Origin: Bacillota bacterium
GTDB lineage: Bacteria; Bacillota; UBA4882; UBA8346
Length of the DNA stretch: 64,000 nt
Assembly: GCA_023410535.1 (NCBI GenBank)
Contig: JAEYPR010000031.1
Location: 248,001-312,000 of the forward strand
Reading direction: 5' to 3'
Part shown: in pieces, positions 50,307 through 58,197 of the stretch
Layout: every line of letters starts with the position of its first letter
How positions within the stretch are numbered: the first letter of the stretch is position 1
Translations under genes and position numbers: made by a program
The notes under the pieces: model-generated
Databases searched by the model: none
Seen by the model: the letters and a program-made list of their open reading frames with translations, nothing else
Told to the model about the DNA's origin: nothing

Positions 50307-51149
50307 TTGAAAAAGTCGATCACGATTACCCAAGCGATCTTGTTTGTGAGCTTGCTCATTATTTCTTTCATCTTTTTGGTGCCGTTTCTATGGACGGTCA
50401 TTACCTCATTAAAAATTGACAAGGAGATTTACTCCAACCGGATCATCATTTTCCCGACGCAAGTTACCTTGATGCATTATATCCGGGTCCTGACGCAGAT
50501 GAAGGAGGTTATCAAGTTCTTCATCAACACGGTTTGGATTACGTTGTGGAGTGTCGGCGGAACCATGTTATTGAGCGCGATGATGGGGTACGCCTTTGGG
50601 AAACTGACATTTTTCGGCAAGAACGTCTACTTGCTGTTTGTCATGATCATTTTGACTTTGCCGTATGCGATTTATCTGATTCCGATCTATATCATGGAAA
50701 ACCGCATGGGGTTGATCAATACCCATTGGGGACTCATCCTGCCGTATATTGCGATTAATCTGCCGATGTCGATCTTTGTCATGCGGGGCATCTTTATTAA
50801 CATTCCCAATGAAATCGCCGAGTCGGCCATGATTGACGGCTGCAATTTCTTTCAGACCTGGTCCAAGATTATGTTGCCGTTGGCCCGGCCCGGTTTGGCG
50901 GTGGTAATGATCTTCACCTTTATCAATGTCTGGGGCGAATTTATGTTTGCCCGCACCTTGTCAAGCTCTCCGGCGGCGCAGACTTTATCGGTCGGTATTA
51001 CATTCCTGCGCGACGAAGCGTCGTCATGGCAGTACGGAACGCTTTGCTCGGTAATTACCTTATCGTTGATCCCGTTGTTAACCGTCTTTTTAAGTATGCA
51101 AAAGTACTTTATTGAAAAAGGGTTGATGGAAGGCGCGCTCAAAGGATAA
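50307..51149 (+). CDS. ABC sugar transporter permease, MalG-like
   Basis: 280 aa, six TM helices, EAA loop EIAESAMIDGCNFFQTWSKIMLPLARPG and C-terminal QKYFIEKGLMEGALKG, which is the MalG/LacG-type end. TTG start behind AAGGAGG, 13 bases after the MalF-like gene. No ATPase gene follows; a shared MsmX/UgpC-type ATPase elsewhere would be required. Confidence 0.93.
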   Translation: MKKSITITQAILFVSLLIISFIFLVPFLWTVITSLKIDKEIYSNRIIIFPTQVTLMHYIRVLTQMKEVIKFFINTVWITLWSVGGTMLLSAMMGYAFGKLTFFGKNVYLLFVMIILTLPYAIYLIPIYIMENRMGLINTHWGLILPYIAINLPMSIFVMRGIFINIPNEIAESAMIDGCNFFQTWSKIMLPLARPGLAVVMIFTFINVWGEFMFARTLSSSPAAQTLSVGITFLRDEASSWQYGTLCSVITLSLIPLLTVFLSMQKYFIEKGLMEGALKG

Positions 51150-51191
51150 GCGCGCCGTCCGAACTAGCGAAGAATCGAGGAACTGACTACA

Positions 51192-52310
51192 ATGAAGATT
51201 ACGAAATTCGAATCCTGGTGGGTCCAGCGGGACCAATGCCTCTTTGACGAGAAGCGGCAAGGGAAAAGCAGCATGCCTTGGGATGTGGTCGTGATCAAAA
51301 TCACCACCGATCAGGGGATTACCGGAGTCGCCACCACCTTGGCGGCGCGGTCGGGCGCGGTCACCGAAGCTTATCTGCAAGACAACGTGGCGCCGATTTT
51401 GCTGGGCCGGGATCCCTATGACCGGGAAGCGATCTGGCACGAACTTTGGAATATCGACCGTCATCTGGCGTTTTTCCCGGTGTACTTAACCGGTCCGGTG
51501 GATGTGGCGTTGTGGGATATTGCGGCCAAAGCGGCGGGGCTGCCGTTATACAAATATCTGGGGGCCTACCGGAACCGTTTGCCGGTCTACGCCAGCGGCC
51601 TGTTCCATCAGATCACCGCCGAATATGTCACGGAAGCGTTATATTATCAGTCCAAGGGAATTAAAGCCTATAAGGCGCACCCGCCGGGGCCGGTGGCGCT
51701 GGATCTCGAGATCCACCAAGCGTTGCGCGACGCGGTGGGACCGGACTACCTGTTGCTGTCCGATCCGGTGGCGGAGTATAGCCTGGATGAAGCGATCGTT
51801 ATCGGTCGGCAATTGGAACGGTTGAATTACCGTTGGTTCGAGGAACCGTTCCGGGATTTCGAATTGTACAAATACCAGGAATTATGCCGAACCCTGGATA
51901 TTCCGGTGGCGGCGACCGAAACCACCCGGGGTTGCCATTGGGGAGTCGCCCAATCCATCGCTCAACACGCCGCCGATATTGTCCGGGCCGATGTCTCCTG
52001 GAAAAACGGCATTACCGGAACCCTGAAAATCGCCCATCTGGCCGAAGCGTTCGGATTACGCTGCGAGATTCATACCACCACGATGAATTACATGGATATT
52101 GTCAATCTGCACGTGTCGTGCGCCATTCGCAACTGCGAGTACTTCGAATATTTTGTGCCGGAAACCGATTTCCAACTGCCGATGAAAGGCTGGCTCCCCA
52201 TTGACGGGGAGGGAATGATCACCGTTCCGGACTCCCCCGGGATCGGGGCGGAATTGGATTGGGAATTGATCGAACGGCAATGTGTGTCCTATAAAGTGCT
52301 TGAAGCGTAA
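51192..52310 (+). CDS. Enolase-superfamily sugar-acid dehydratase (mandelate racemase/muconate lactonizing family)
   Basis: 372 aa with N-terminal capping domain and barrel. The metal ligands are Asp in LLLSDPV, Glu in RWFEEPF and Glu in VAATETTRG; the acid/base residues are in IKAYKAHPP (KxxxH-type rather than the usual KxK) and His in CEIHTTTMNY. It probably dehydrates an aldonate or aldarate to a keto-deoxy acid. Substrate not predictable. GAGGAA precedes the ATG. It lies between the transporter and an SDR, in the same direction. Confidence 0.88.
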   Translation: MKITKFESWWVQRDQCLFDEKRQGKSSMPWDVVVIKITTDQGITGVATTLAARSGAVTEAYLQDNVAPILLGRDPYDREAIWHELWNIDRHLAFFPVYLTGPVDVALWDIAAKAAGLPLYKYLGAYRNRLPVYASGLFHQITAEYVTEALYYQSKGIKAYKAHPPGPVALDLEIHQALRDAVGPDYLLLSDPVAEYSLDEAIVIGRQLERLNYRWFEEPFRDFELYKYQELCRTLDIPVAATETTRGCHWGVAQSIAQHAADIVRADVSWKNGITGTLKIAHLAEAFGLRCEIHTTTMNYMDIVNLHVSCAIRNCEYFEYFVPETDFQLPMKGWLPIDGEGMITVPDSPGIGAELDWELIERQCVSYKVLEA

Positions 52311-52397
52311 TGAACAAAGCCGCCTTATGAATCGGGAAATCGGTCACAGTCAAGGTCGTCCTGACAAGTCGGGGCGGCAGATATAGGAGGATTTTCG

Positions 52398-53171
52398 ATG
52401 ACAACGAGTATCAGCAACACCTTGGAAAAAATTTTTTCGCTGGAAGGCCGGGTCGGCATTGTGACCGGCGCTTCCAGCGGTTTGGGACTTGCCACGGCGA
52501 CTTTATTGGCGGACGCCGGCGCAAAAGTCTATGATGTAAGCCTGACGGTTACCACCGACGCTGCCGCCCGGCATGACAATATTGTCCGGATTCAGGCGGA
52601 TATCACCGACCGTGCTGCGGTGGAACGGATTGTGCGGGAGATCGCCGCTGACAATGGCGGAATTGACTTTCTGGTCAATAACGCCGGAATGACCCATAAA
52701 ACCCGGGCGGAGATTTTTCCGACCGAGCTCTGGGATAAGATCCATACGGTCAATGTAGACGCGGTCTTTCAACTCTCGCAGATCCTTTACCCCTATTTAA
52801 AGCAGTCCAAATCCGTCGGCCGGATTGTCAACATCTCCTCGATGGCCGGACATTTCGGTTTTTCGGAAGTCGTCCCCTATTGCTCCTCCAAGTCGGCGGT
52901 GTTGGGGATTACGCGGGGTTTAGCCATTGAGTGGGCCAATGACAACATTCTGGTCAACTCGGTGGCGCCGGGCTGGTTCCCCTCGGCCATGGCGATTCAG
53001 GTGATGGACGAGGCGCGCCGGGCGAAGATTCTCAACCGGATGCCGTTGCACCGGTTCGGCGAGATGCAGGATGTCGCGAATATGATTTTGTATCTGGTCA
53101 GTAATGCCGGAAAATATGTCACCGGCCAGGATTTCGCGGTCGACGGCGGCGCGATTGCTTATGGGTTTTAA
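52398..53171 (+). CDS. SDR-family oxidoreductase
   Basis: 257 aa. TGASSGLGLATA coenzyme motif, NNAGMTHK, Ser in NISSMAG, Tyr-Lys in YCSSKSAVLG, end YVTGQDFAVDGG. It resembles KduD/gluconate dehydrogenase and is about as far from the SDR at 47159 as family members usually are. AGGAGG lies 7 bases before the ATG. Last gene of the cluster, followed by a strong terminator. A keto-deoxy sugar acid is a probable substrate (inference from context). Confidence 0.87.
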   Translation: MTTSISNTLEKIFSLEGRVGIVTGASSGLGLATATLLADAGAKVYDVSLTVTTDAAARHDNIVRIQADITDRAAVERIVREIAADNGGIDFLVNNAGMTHKTRAEIFPTELWDKIHTVNVDAVFQLSQILYPYLKQSKSVGRIVNISSMAGHFGFSEVVPYCSSKSAVLGITRGLAIEWANDNILVNSVAPGWFPSAMAIQVMDEARRAKILNRMPLHRFGEMQDVANMILYLVSNAGKYVTGQDFAVDGGAIAYGF

Positions 53172-53207
53172 TGTTTTAAAATCCATTTGGGATGTTTATT
53201 CCTAATG

Positions 53208-53257
53208 AAAATCGGTTAAGCGGGACAAAATACGGTCCGGGCTTAACCGATTTTTGT
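53208..53257 (+). terminator. Terminator at the end of the uronate cluster
   Basis: Stem AAAATCGGTTAAGC / GCTTAACCGATTTT with a loop that can pair further (CGGGAC...GTCCGG), then TTTTTG, 37 bases after the last stop codon. Confidence 0.85.
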
Positions 53258-53308
53258 TATGAGTTACTCGGTTTGCAATAAAGTCGCGGTAAATTATAAA
53301 AACAAACG

Positions 53309-53483
53309 AAAAAATAGCTAATATAAGGCAATAAATATTTAAGTAAAGGCAATAAATGATTAAGCAAGGTGAATAAATATTTTTGTCAGGTGAATAAATG
53401 TTTTTTCAATGGCAATAAATATTTAATTGAGATGAAGAAATATTTTTGCGTGGTGAAGAATTATTTTTTTGCCATTGATAAAT
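53309..53483. repeat. Second 21-bp-pitch array of GTGAATAA/GCAATAAAT units
   Basis: Degenerate AATAAAT-type cores start at 53309, 53330, 53351, 53372, 53393, 53414, 53435, 53456 and 53477, every interval exactly 21 bases. The better copies read GGTGAATAAAT or GGCAATAAAT. It lies in the 455-base gap between the uronate cluster terminator and corA. The region to 53600 is AT-rich with no other interpretable feature. Confidence 0.85.
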
Positions 53484-53626
53484 ATTTTTATCAGAGTGAT
53501 CTGGAAATTCTCGTGAGAATTATCGAGAAAAGCTAAAAATTTATTGCAAAACAGATTTTTGTTAATGAAATAACCAAGCAGGTTTTTGTCAAATCACTAC
53601 CGAACTTTTCCAAGGAGGTGACGCTG

Positions 53627-54577
53627 ATGCTGATAACCTGGAACCCGAGTTCGGGTTTATTTCAATCGCCCCCGGCGAGTTTTGATCAAGTGCGACAAGA
53701 AGCGGCCAATACTGTCTGGCTCGACCTGGACGGCGACGCGACGGAGGTCCGCGCGGCGCTGGAGCAGCTCCAACTGTTGCATCCGCTGACCGTTGAACGG
53801 ATCTTCACGCCCCAACCCCGGGCTTTTTTGGACGAGTTTGAAGATTATTTGCATGTTTTGTTGCAAGAGATCAATTATAATGAAGCCAAGGAAATTGAAC
53901 TGAATCCCTGTCATTTCATCCTGGGGAGCAACTTTCTGATCTCCATCCATTTGCGGCCGGTGGAGGCGATCGGCGTCGTCAAGAACGACCCGCCTCCGCG
54001 GTTTTTCAGTCAAGGGGCCGATGTTCTCTTTTATCACATTGTCGTACCGTTGCTCAGTAAAGGTTTCGTGGTGTTGGACGAGATCGCCGATCTGACCGAA
54101 ACGATCGAGGACCGGATTTTTCCCAAGCCGGACCAGAGTTTGCTCAATGAGATCTTCAGCCTGAAGCGCGATTTGATCGCCATGCGCAAAGCGATGGTCC
54201 CGATGCGGGAGGTGCTGGGCTTGATATCGCGCCGCGAGAACCCGTTTGTGGATTTGGAAGCGTTGCCGTTTATGAGCCTGCTGTATGACCAGTTGCTCCG
54301 GTTGCAGGAGCTCTGCGAAACCCAGCGCGATATTATCGCGGGTGCGCAGGAGATTTACTTAAGCGCGCTCTCCAACCGGATGAACGAGGTCATGATGACG
54401 TTGACGATTGTTTCGACGATCATGTTGCCGCTGACGTTGATTGTGGGGTATTACGGGATGAATTTTCAGCATTTCCCGGAGTTGGGGTGGCGGCATGGGT
54501 TGGTCTTTCTCTGGTTGGTGATGGGGAGCACGGTGGCCGGCTTGCTCTGGTATTTCAAGCGGAAGAAGTGGTTTTGA
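53627..54577 (+). CDS. corA: CorA-family Mg/Co/Ni transporter
   Basis: 316 aa. A long cytoplasmic helical domain ends in two C-terminal TM helices, the first followed by the signature YYGMNF and the second ending YFKRKKWF, as in CorA. It should form a pentameric channel for divalent metal ions in the inner membrane. I use ATG 53627 (8 bases after AAGGAGG) rather than the GTG at 53618. Nothing adjacent suggests co-transcription. Uptake of Mg is the default assumption. Confidence 0.9.
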   Translation: MLITWNPSSGLFQSPPASFDQVRQEAANTVWLDLDGDATEVRAALEQLQLLHPLTVERIFTPQPRAFLDEFEDYLHVLLQEINYNEAKEIELNPCHFILGSNFLISIHLRPVEAIGVVKNDPPPRFFSQGADVLFYHIVVPLLSKGFVVLDEIADLTETIEDRIFPKPDQSLLNEIFSLKRDLIAMRKAMVPMREVLGLISRRENPFVDLEALPFMSLLYDQLLRLQELCETQRDIIAGAQEIYLSALSNRMNEVMMTLTIVSTIMLPLTLIVGYYGMNFQHFPELGWRHGLVFLWLVMGSTVAGLLWYFKRKKWF

Positions 54578-54689
54578 ATGCGCCGTGAAAAGGGATAGAT
54601 TGCTGCGTTGCTAGGTCATTGAAGTAGAATGTTTGCAGATCGTTTCGCGAACAAAGAGCACGTTATTGAAGTAAGTTGCTTGGTTTTTC

Positions 54690-54917
54690 CGGTAGTCGCC
54701 CAGGCTGATTTGCCGGGCGGAAGCAAAAAAAGATTGGTGGTGTCAATCTCCGCCAAGCCGTAAACGACCTGGCTAGGCAGATAAACCATTCAAAAGCCCC
54801 TCTGGGGCTCGGCAAGACTTCGAAGCACCACCCAGCCCGGAAGGGCTTGAGACCGGTTTTAATCTTAGCCCTGACCTTCAGGTCTGGGCGGACAGAAGCG
54901 CATTCAGCTATTTTCTA
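54690..54917 (-). repeat. Dispersed structured element, copy 2 (inverse of 40376-40612)
   Basis: Reverse complement reads GCGCTTCTGTCCGCCC, AAAACCGGTCTCAAGCCC, GGGTGGTGCTTCGAAG, AGCCCCAGAGGGGCT, then CCTAGCC-GTCGTTTACGGCT-GGC and ACACCACCA, in the same order as copy 1. Most differences fall in hairpin loops or change both arms (GATCTGGG versus GGTCAGGG). It occupies most of the 375-base gap between corA and the NUDIX gene. Confidence 0.85.
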
Positions 54918-54952
54918 AGCTTTAATATTATTTTTCAGCAGGTGATATAGCA

Positions 54953-55540
54953 ATGAACACAAAACAAGTCTTTTGCAGTTATCCGGTTACGGAAGCGGCG
55001 GCACCGGATGTTTACCGGTTTTGTCCGTGTTGCGGCAACTGGTTGGAACGGCGCGAGAGCAGCGGGCGGGTGCGGCCGGTCTGTCCGGTCTGCGGGTTTG
55101 TCTATTATCGGAATCCCAGCCCGGGGGTGACGGTGTTGATTGTGGAGGATGGGCGGGTCTTGCTGGGGAAACGGGGACCGGGTAGCTTTGAGGCGGGTAA
55201 ATGGGGTCTGCCCGGCGGTTTCGTGGAATGGGACGAGGATATCCTGACGGCGGCGCGACGGGAAGTAGCGGAAGAGACCGGACTGGCAATTGAGTTGTTG
55301 GCGACGTTGAATGTCTGTTCCAATTTTTTAGCCCCCAACTTGCACACGATCGTCCCGGTTTTCCTGGGACGGCCTTGTGGCGGAACCTTGCGGGCCGGCG
55401 ACGATATTGAAGCCTTGCGGTGGTTTCCGCTAACCGGTCCCTTTCCGGAGCTGGCTTTTATTGCCGATGAGCACATTATTCACTGTTATGCCGCGGGAGT
55501 GTCGACCGGAATTCCGTTAGCCGGTCCCCGGGAAGAATAG
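54953..55540 (+). CDS. NUDIX hydrolase with N-terminal zinc ribbon
   Basis: 195 aa. A zinc ribbon CPCCGNWL...CPVCG (Cys pairs about residues 23-26 and 47-50) precedes a NUDIX domain with box GGFVEWDEDILTAARREVAEETGL, all catalytic Glu present. The layout is like NudC NADH pyrophosphatases and related ADP-ribose/nucleotide-sugar hydrolases, but the SQPWPFPxS motif of NudC is absent, so a different nucleotide substrate is likely. CAGGTG precedes the ATG. Monocistronic. Confidence 0.9.
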   Translation: MNTKQVFCSYPVTEAAAPDVYRFCPCCGNWLERRESSGRVRPVCPVCGFVYYRNPSPGVTVLIVEDGRVLLGKRGPGSFEAGKWGLPGGFVEWDEDILTAARREVAEETGLAIELLATLNVCSNFLAPNLHTIVPVFLGRPCGGTLRAGDDIEALRWFPLTGPFPELAFIADEHIIHCYAAGVSTGIPLAGPREE

Positions 55541-55564
55541 ACGGATAATCGATGGCGATATCGC

Positions 55565-55594
55565 AAAAGCCAACCCGGGCGGATTGGCTTTTTT
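55565..55594. terminator. Terminator after the NUDIX gene
   Basis: Stem AAAAGCCAA / TTGGCTTTT with a 10-base loop and TTTTTT, 24 bases after the stop; T-run in the + direction, A-run upstream so also usable by the convergent PHP gene. Confidence 0.8.
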
Positions 55595-55608
55595 GATGGG
55601 CGGGAGGT

Positions 55609-56379
55609 TTAGCTTAACGTTGCAAAGCTCTCGACTTCGCTCCGGCTGGGTCGTAGATTGGGCTGGAATTGGATTTGCAGATTGCGGTAAAGATGGCGTT
55701 TGATCATTTGGAGACTGTCGGAACGGGTGAAATAGGTGACATATTCCCCCGCGCGCAGATGCCGGAAGAGGTCGGCGGCGTTGTGGGTTTGATCGGGAAA
55801 CAGGGTATAACTTCGTCCGATCTCTTCCACCTGATGGGCGTCGCTGTTGGCGAGGTAGGGCAATCCCATGCGGCGGGCCGCGTCGATGCTTTTGATATTG
55901 GAGACAATGCAGACGGTGGAGTTGAACCCTTCGAAAGCGTCCAAGTCCAGATCAAAGACGCGGTCTTTTAACGACCCGACGAAATAAGGGTGGGCCGCCA
56001 CGGCGTAGCCGCCCTGGTCGTGAATGCGGGCGACGGTTTCATTGGCGGATAAGCCTTTGGGAATCTCGGTTTCAATCTGGTAGGCCAGGATGTGTCCTTC
56101 GGCCGAGGATATCTCGCAGCCGGGGATCAACAACAGGTCCAAACCGCAAGATTCGATAATCCGTTTGGCTTTGCGGTATCCGGCCAGGGTATCGTGATCG
56201 GTAATGGCCAAAATGCGAATTTCGGAGTCAAGCGCCCGTTGAATAATGGCGTTCACCGTTTGGACCGAGTCATATAAGAATGGGCAGTAACTCAAACGTT
56301 TCCGGCAGATGCTATGGATATGAAGATCGGCTTTTAAAATGAGAGGCACCCCCTTAATAAAATTCGGTTGTGCCTTCAT
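55609..56379 (-). CDS. PHP-domain metal-dependent phosphoesterase
   Basis: 256 aa. The PHP metal motifs are all present: DLHIHS, ITDHDTLAGY, PGCEISS, VAAHPYF and NSDAHQVEE. These proteins of the polymerase/histidinol-phosphatase fold hydrolyse phosphoesters (TrpH/YciV-like: 3',5'-nucleoside bisphosphates). The ATG at 56379 has no SD, whereas AAGGGGGTG lies just before an in-frame ATT codon at about 56340, next to the first metal-binding strand; a shorter protein starting there is possible. It lies 81 bases downstream of the ABC exporter genes on the same strand. Confidence 0.87.
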   Translation of the reverse strand: MKAQPNFIKGVPLILKADLHIHSICRKRLSYCPFLYDSVQTVNAIIQRALDSEIRILAITDHDTLAGYRKAKRIIESCGLDLLLIPGCEISSAEGHILAYQIETEIPKGLSANETVARIHDQGGYAVAAHPYFVGSLKDRVFDLDLDAFEGFNSTVCIVSNIKSIDAARRMGLPYLANSDAHQVEEIGRSYTLFPDQTHNAADLFRHLRAGEYVTYFTRSDSLQMIKRHLYRNLQIQFQPNLRPSRSEVESFATLS

Positions 56380-56460
56380 TATAGTCGAACATTATTAAAC
56401 ATTTGTTCAAGCTGTTTTAAGGATGCGCTAAGGAAGAAAATTGAGGGGGTCTCTGCCTTT

Positions 56461-58197
56461 TTACGCAAACTGCATATCGTACAGCCCTTTATAAATTCCG
56501 CCTTGCTCCAGCAATTGCCCGTGATTGCCCATCTCGCGGATGCGGCCTTTATGAATCACGATGATCGTATCGGCGTCTTTGATAGTCGACAGCCGGTGGG
56601 CGATAACCAAGGTCGTCCGGCCTTGGGAGACCTTTTTCAACGAGTCTTGGATGATCAGTTCGGTTTCGGTGTCAATATTGGCGGTCGCTTCATCCAGGAC
56701 CAGGATGGCCGGGTTGAAAACAATCGCCCGGGCAAAGGAGAGCAACTGCCGTTGACCGGCGGACAGGGTGCAACCCCGTTCCTTTACCTCTTCCCGGTAT
56801 TGCTGGGGCAGTCCTTCGATGAATTCGGAGGCGTTGACATAGCGGGCGGCTTTCACCACCTCGGCATCGGCGATCTCCTGATTGTTCAAGCAGATATTGG
56901 AGCGGATATCCCCCGAAAAGAGAAAGACATCCTGCATCACCACAGCAATCAACCGGCGCAAGACCGAAAGTTTGATCTCCTTGATATTGACCCCGTCCAG
57001 CAGGATTTCGCCTTTTTGAATCTCATAAAAACGGCCGATCAGATTGATGATGGTCGACTTGCCGGACCCGGTCGGTCCGACAAACGCGACCGTCTCGCCG
57101 GGGTTCACCCGAAAACTGACGTCCTTCAAAACCCAGTCGCGATCGTTATAGGAGAACCAGACATTGCAAAATTCGATGGCGCCGCGAATCTCCTTTAAAT
57201 CCAGGCCGGCCTCCAGATCCTCCTTGCCTTCCTGGGTATCGAGCAATTCAAAGATGCGGTCCGCCGCCACGCTGCCCGCCATAATCACGTTGTATTTGTC
57301 GGCCAGATCGTTGATGGGCGAGAAAAACTTTTTCACATACGTAATAAAGGCGAACAAGACGCCGATCTCCAGCGTGGAGCCGAAGATGCCCGGCGTGCAG
57401 TACCAGATCAGAATGGAAATGGCGAGGGAGTTGATCAGTTCGGCGGAGGGTTTAAAGACCGCCGTCAGTACTACCTCGAACAAACTGGCCTTGTTATATT
57501 CTTTGTTTAACGTGGAGAACTCCGCAAATTTTTCCGATTCGCGGTGAAAGATCTGGACCAGTTTCATCCCGGCGATATTTTCGGCGAAAAAACCGTTGAT
57601 CTGCGCGATCAGTTGCCGTACCCGTTTGAAGTTCCAGCGGGCCTTGATGTTATAAAGATAAGTGACGACCACGATAATCGGCAGCACCGCAAAGCTGACC
57701 AACGCCAGTTTGAAGTTCATCCGGATCATCACAATCACAATCCCGGCCAACATAAAGAAGTCTTTGAAGAAAGCGATCAGCACGCCGGAATACATCTCGT
57801 TTAAAGCCTCGACGTCGTTGGTAACCCGGGTCAATAAACGGCCGGACGAGTTGCGGTCGAAGAAACGGAGCGGCATCTTTTGAATATGGGCAAACAACTG
57901 TACCCGGATGTTGAGCATGATCTTCTGGACCAGCGCGTTGAGCAGGTAGGTCTGACTGTAATTAAAGACCGCGCCGGTGATGACCGCCGCCAGGTAATAA
58001 AAGCCCAGCAGTTCAATGCTTAAATGCGGGTTGCCGCCGCTGATGTAATCATCGATGGCGATCTTCATGATATAGGGATTTGCCAATTCCGCCGCATTGA
58101 TCAACAAAGCGAACAGCGCGCTGAGCGCCACCAGATGCCAGTACGGTTTGAAATAGGTTAAAATCCGTAAGAATTGATGGTTGGCTGAGGTTTTCAT
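56461..58197 (-). CDS. ABC exporter half-transporter, heterodimer subunit
   Basis: 578 aa: six TM helices and an NBD with Walker A FVGPTGSGKST, signature LSAGQRQLLSFARAI, Walker B AILVLDEATAN and switch His VIAHRLST. It carries the catalytic Glu and His, so it is the competent partner. Its ATG overlaps the upstream partner's stop (ATGA). Resembles the YheI/YheH and lipid A/multidrug exporter group; substrate unknown. Expression is likely controlled by the LacI-type operator in front of the upstream gene. Confidence 0.92.
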   Translation of the reverse strand: MKTSANHQFLRILTYFKPYWHLVALSALFALLINAAELANPYIMKIAIDDYISGGNPHLSIELLGFYYLAAVITGAVFNYSQTYLLNALVQKIMLNIRVQLFAHIQKMPLRFFDRNSSGRLLTRVTNDVEALNEMYSGVLIAFFKDFFMLAGIVIVMIRMNFKLALVSFAVLPIIVVVTYLYNIKARWNFKRVRQLIAQINGFFAENIAGMKLVQIFHRESEKFAEFSTLNKEYNKASLFEVVLTAVFKPSAELINSLAISILIWYCTPGIFGSTLEIGVLFAFITYVKKFFSPINDLADKYNVIMAGSVAADRIFELLDTQEGKEDLEAGLDLKEIRGAIEFCNVWFSYNDRDWVLKDVSFRVNPGETVAFVGPTGSGKSTIINLIGRFYEIQKGEILLDGVNIKEIKLSVLRRLIAVVMQDVFLFSGDIRSNICLNNQEIADAEVVKAARYVNASEFIEGLPQQYREEVKERGCTLSAGQRQLLSFARAIVFNPAILVLDEATANIDTETELIIQDSLKKVSQGRTTLVIAHRLSTIKDADTIIVIHKGRIREMGNHGQLLEQGGIYKGLYDMQFA

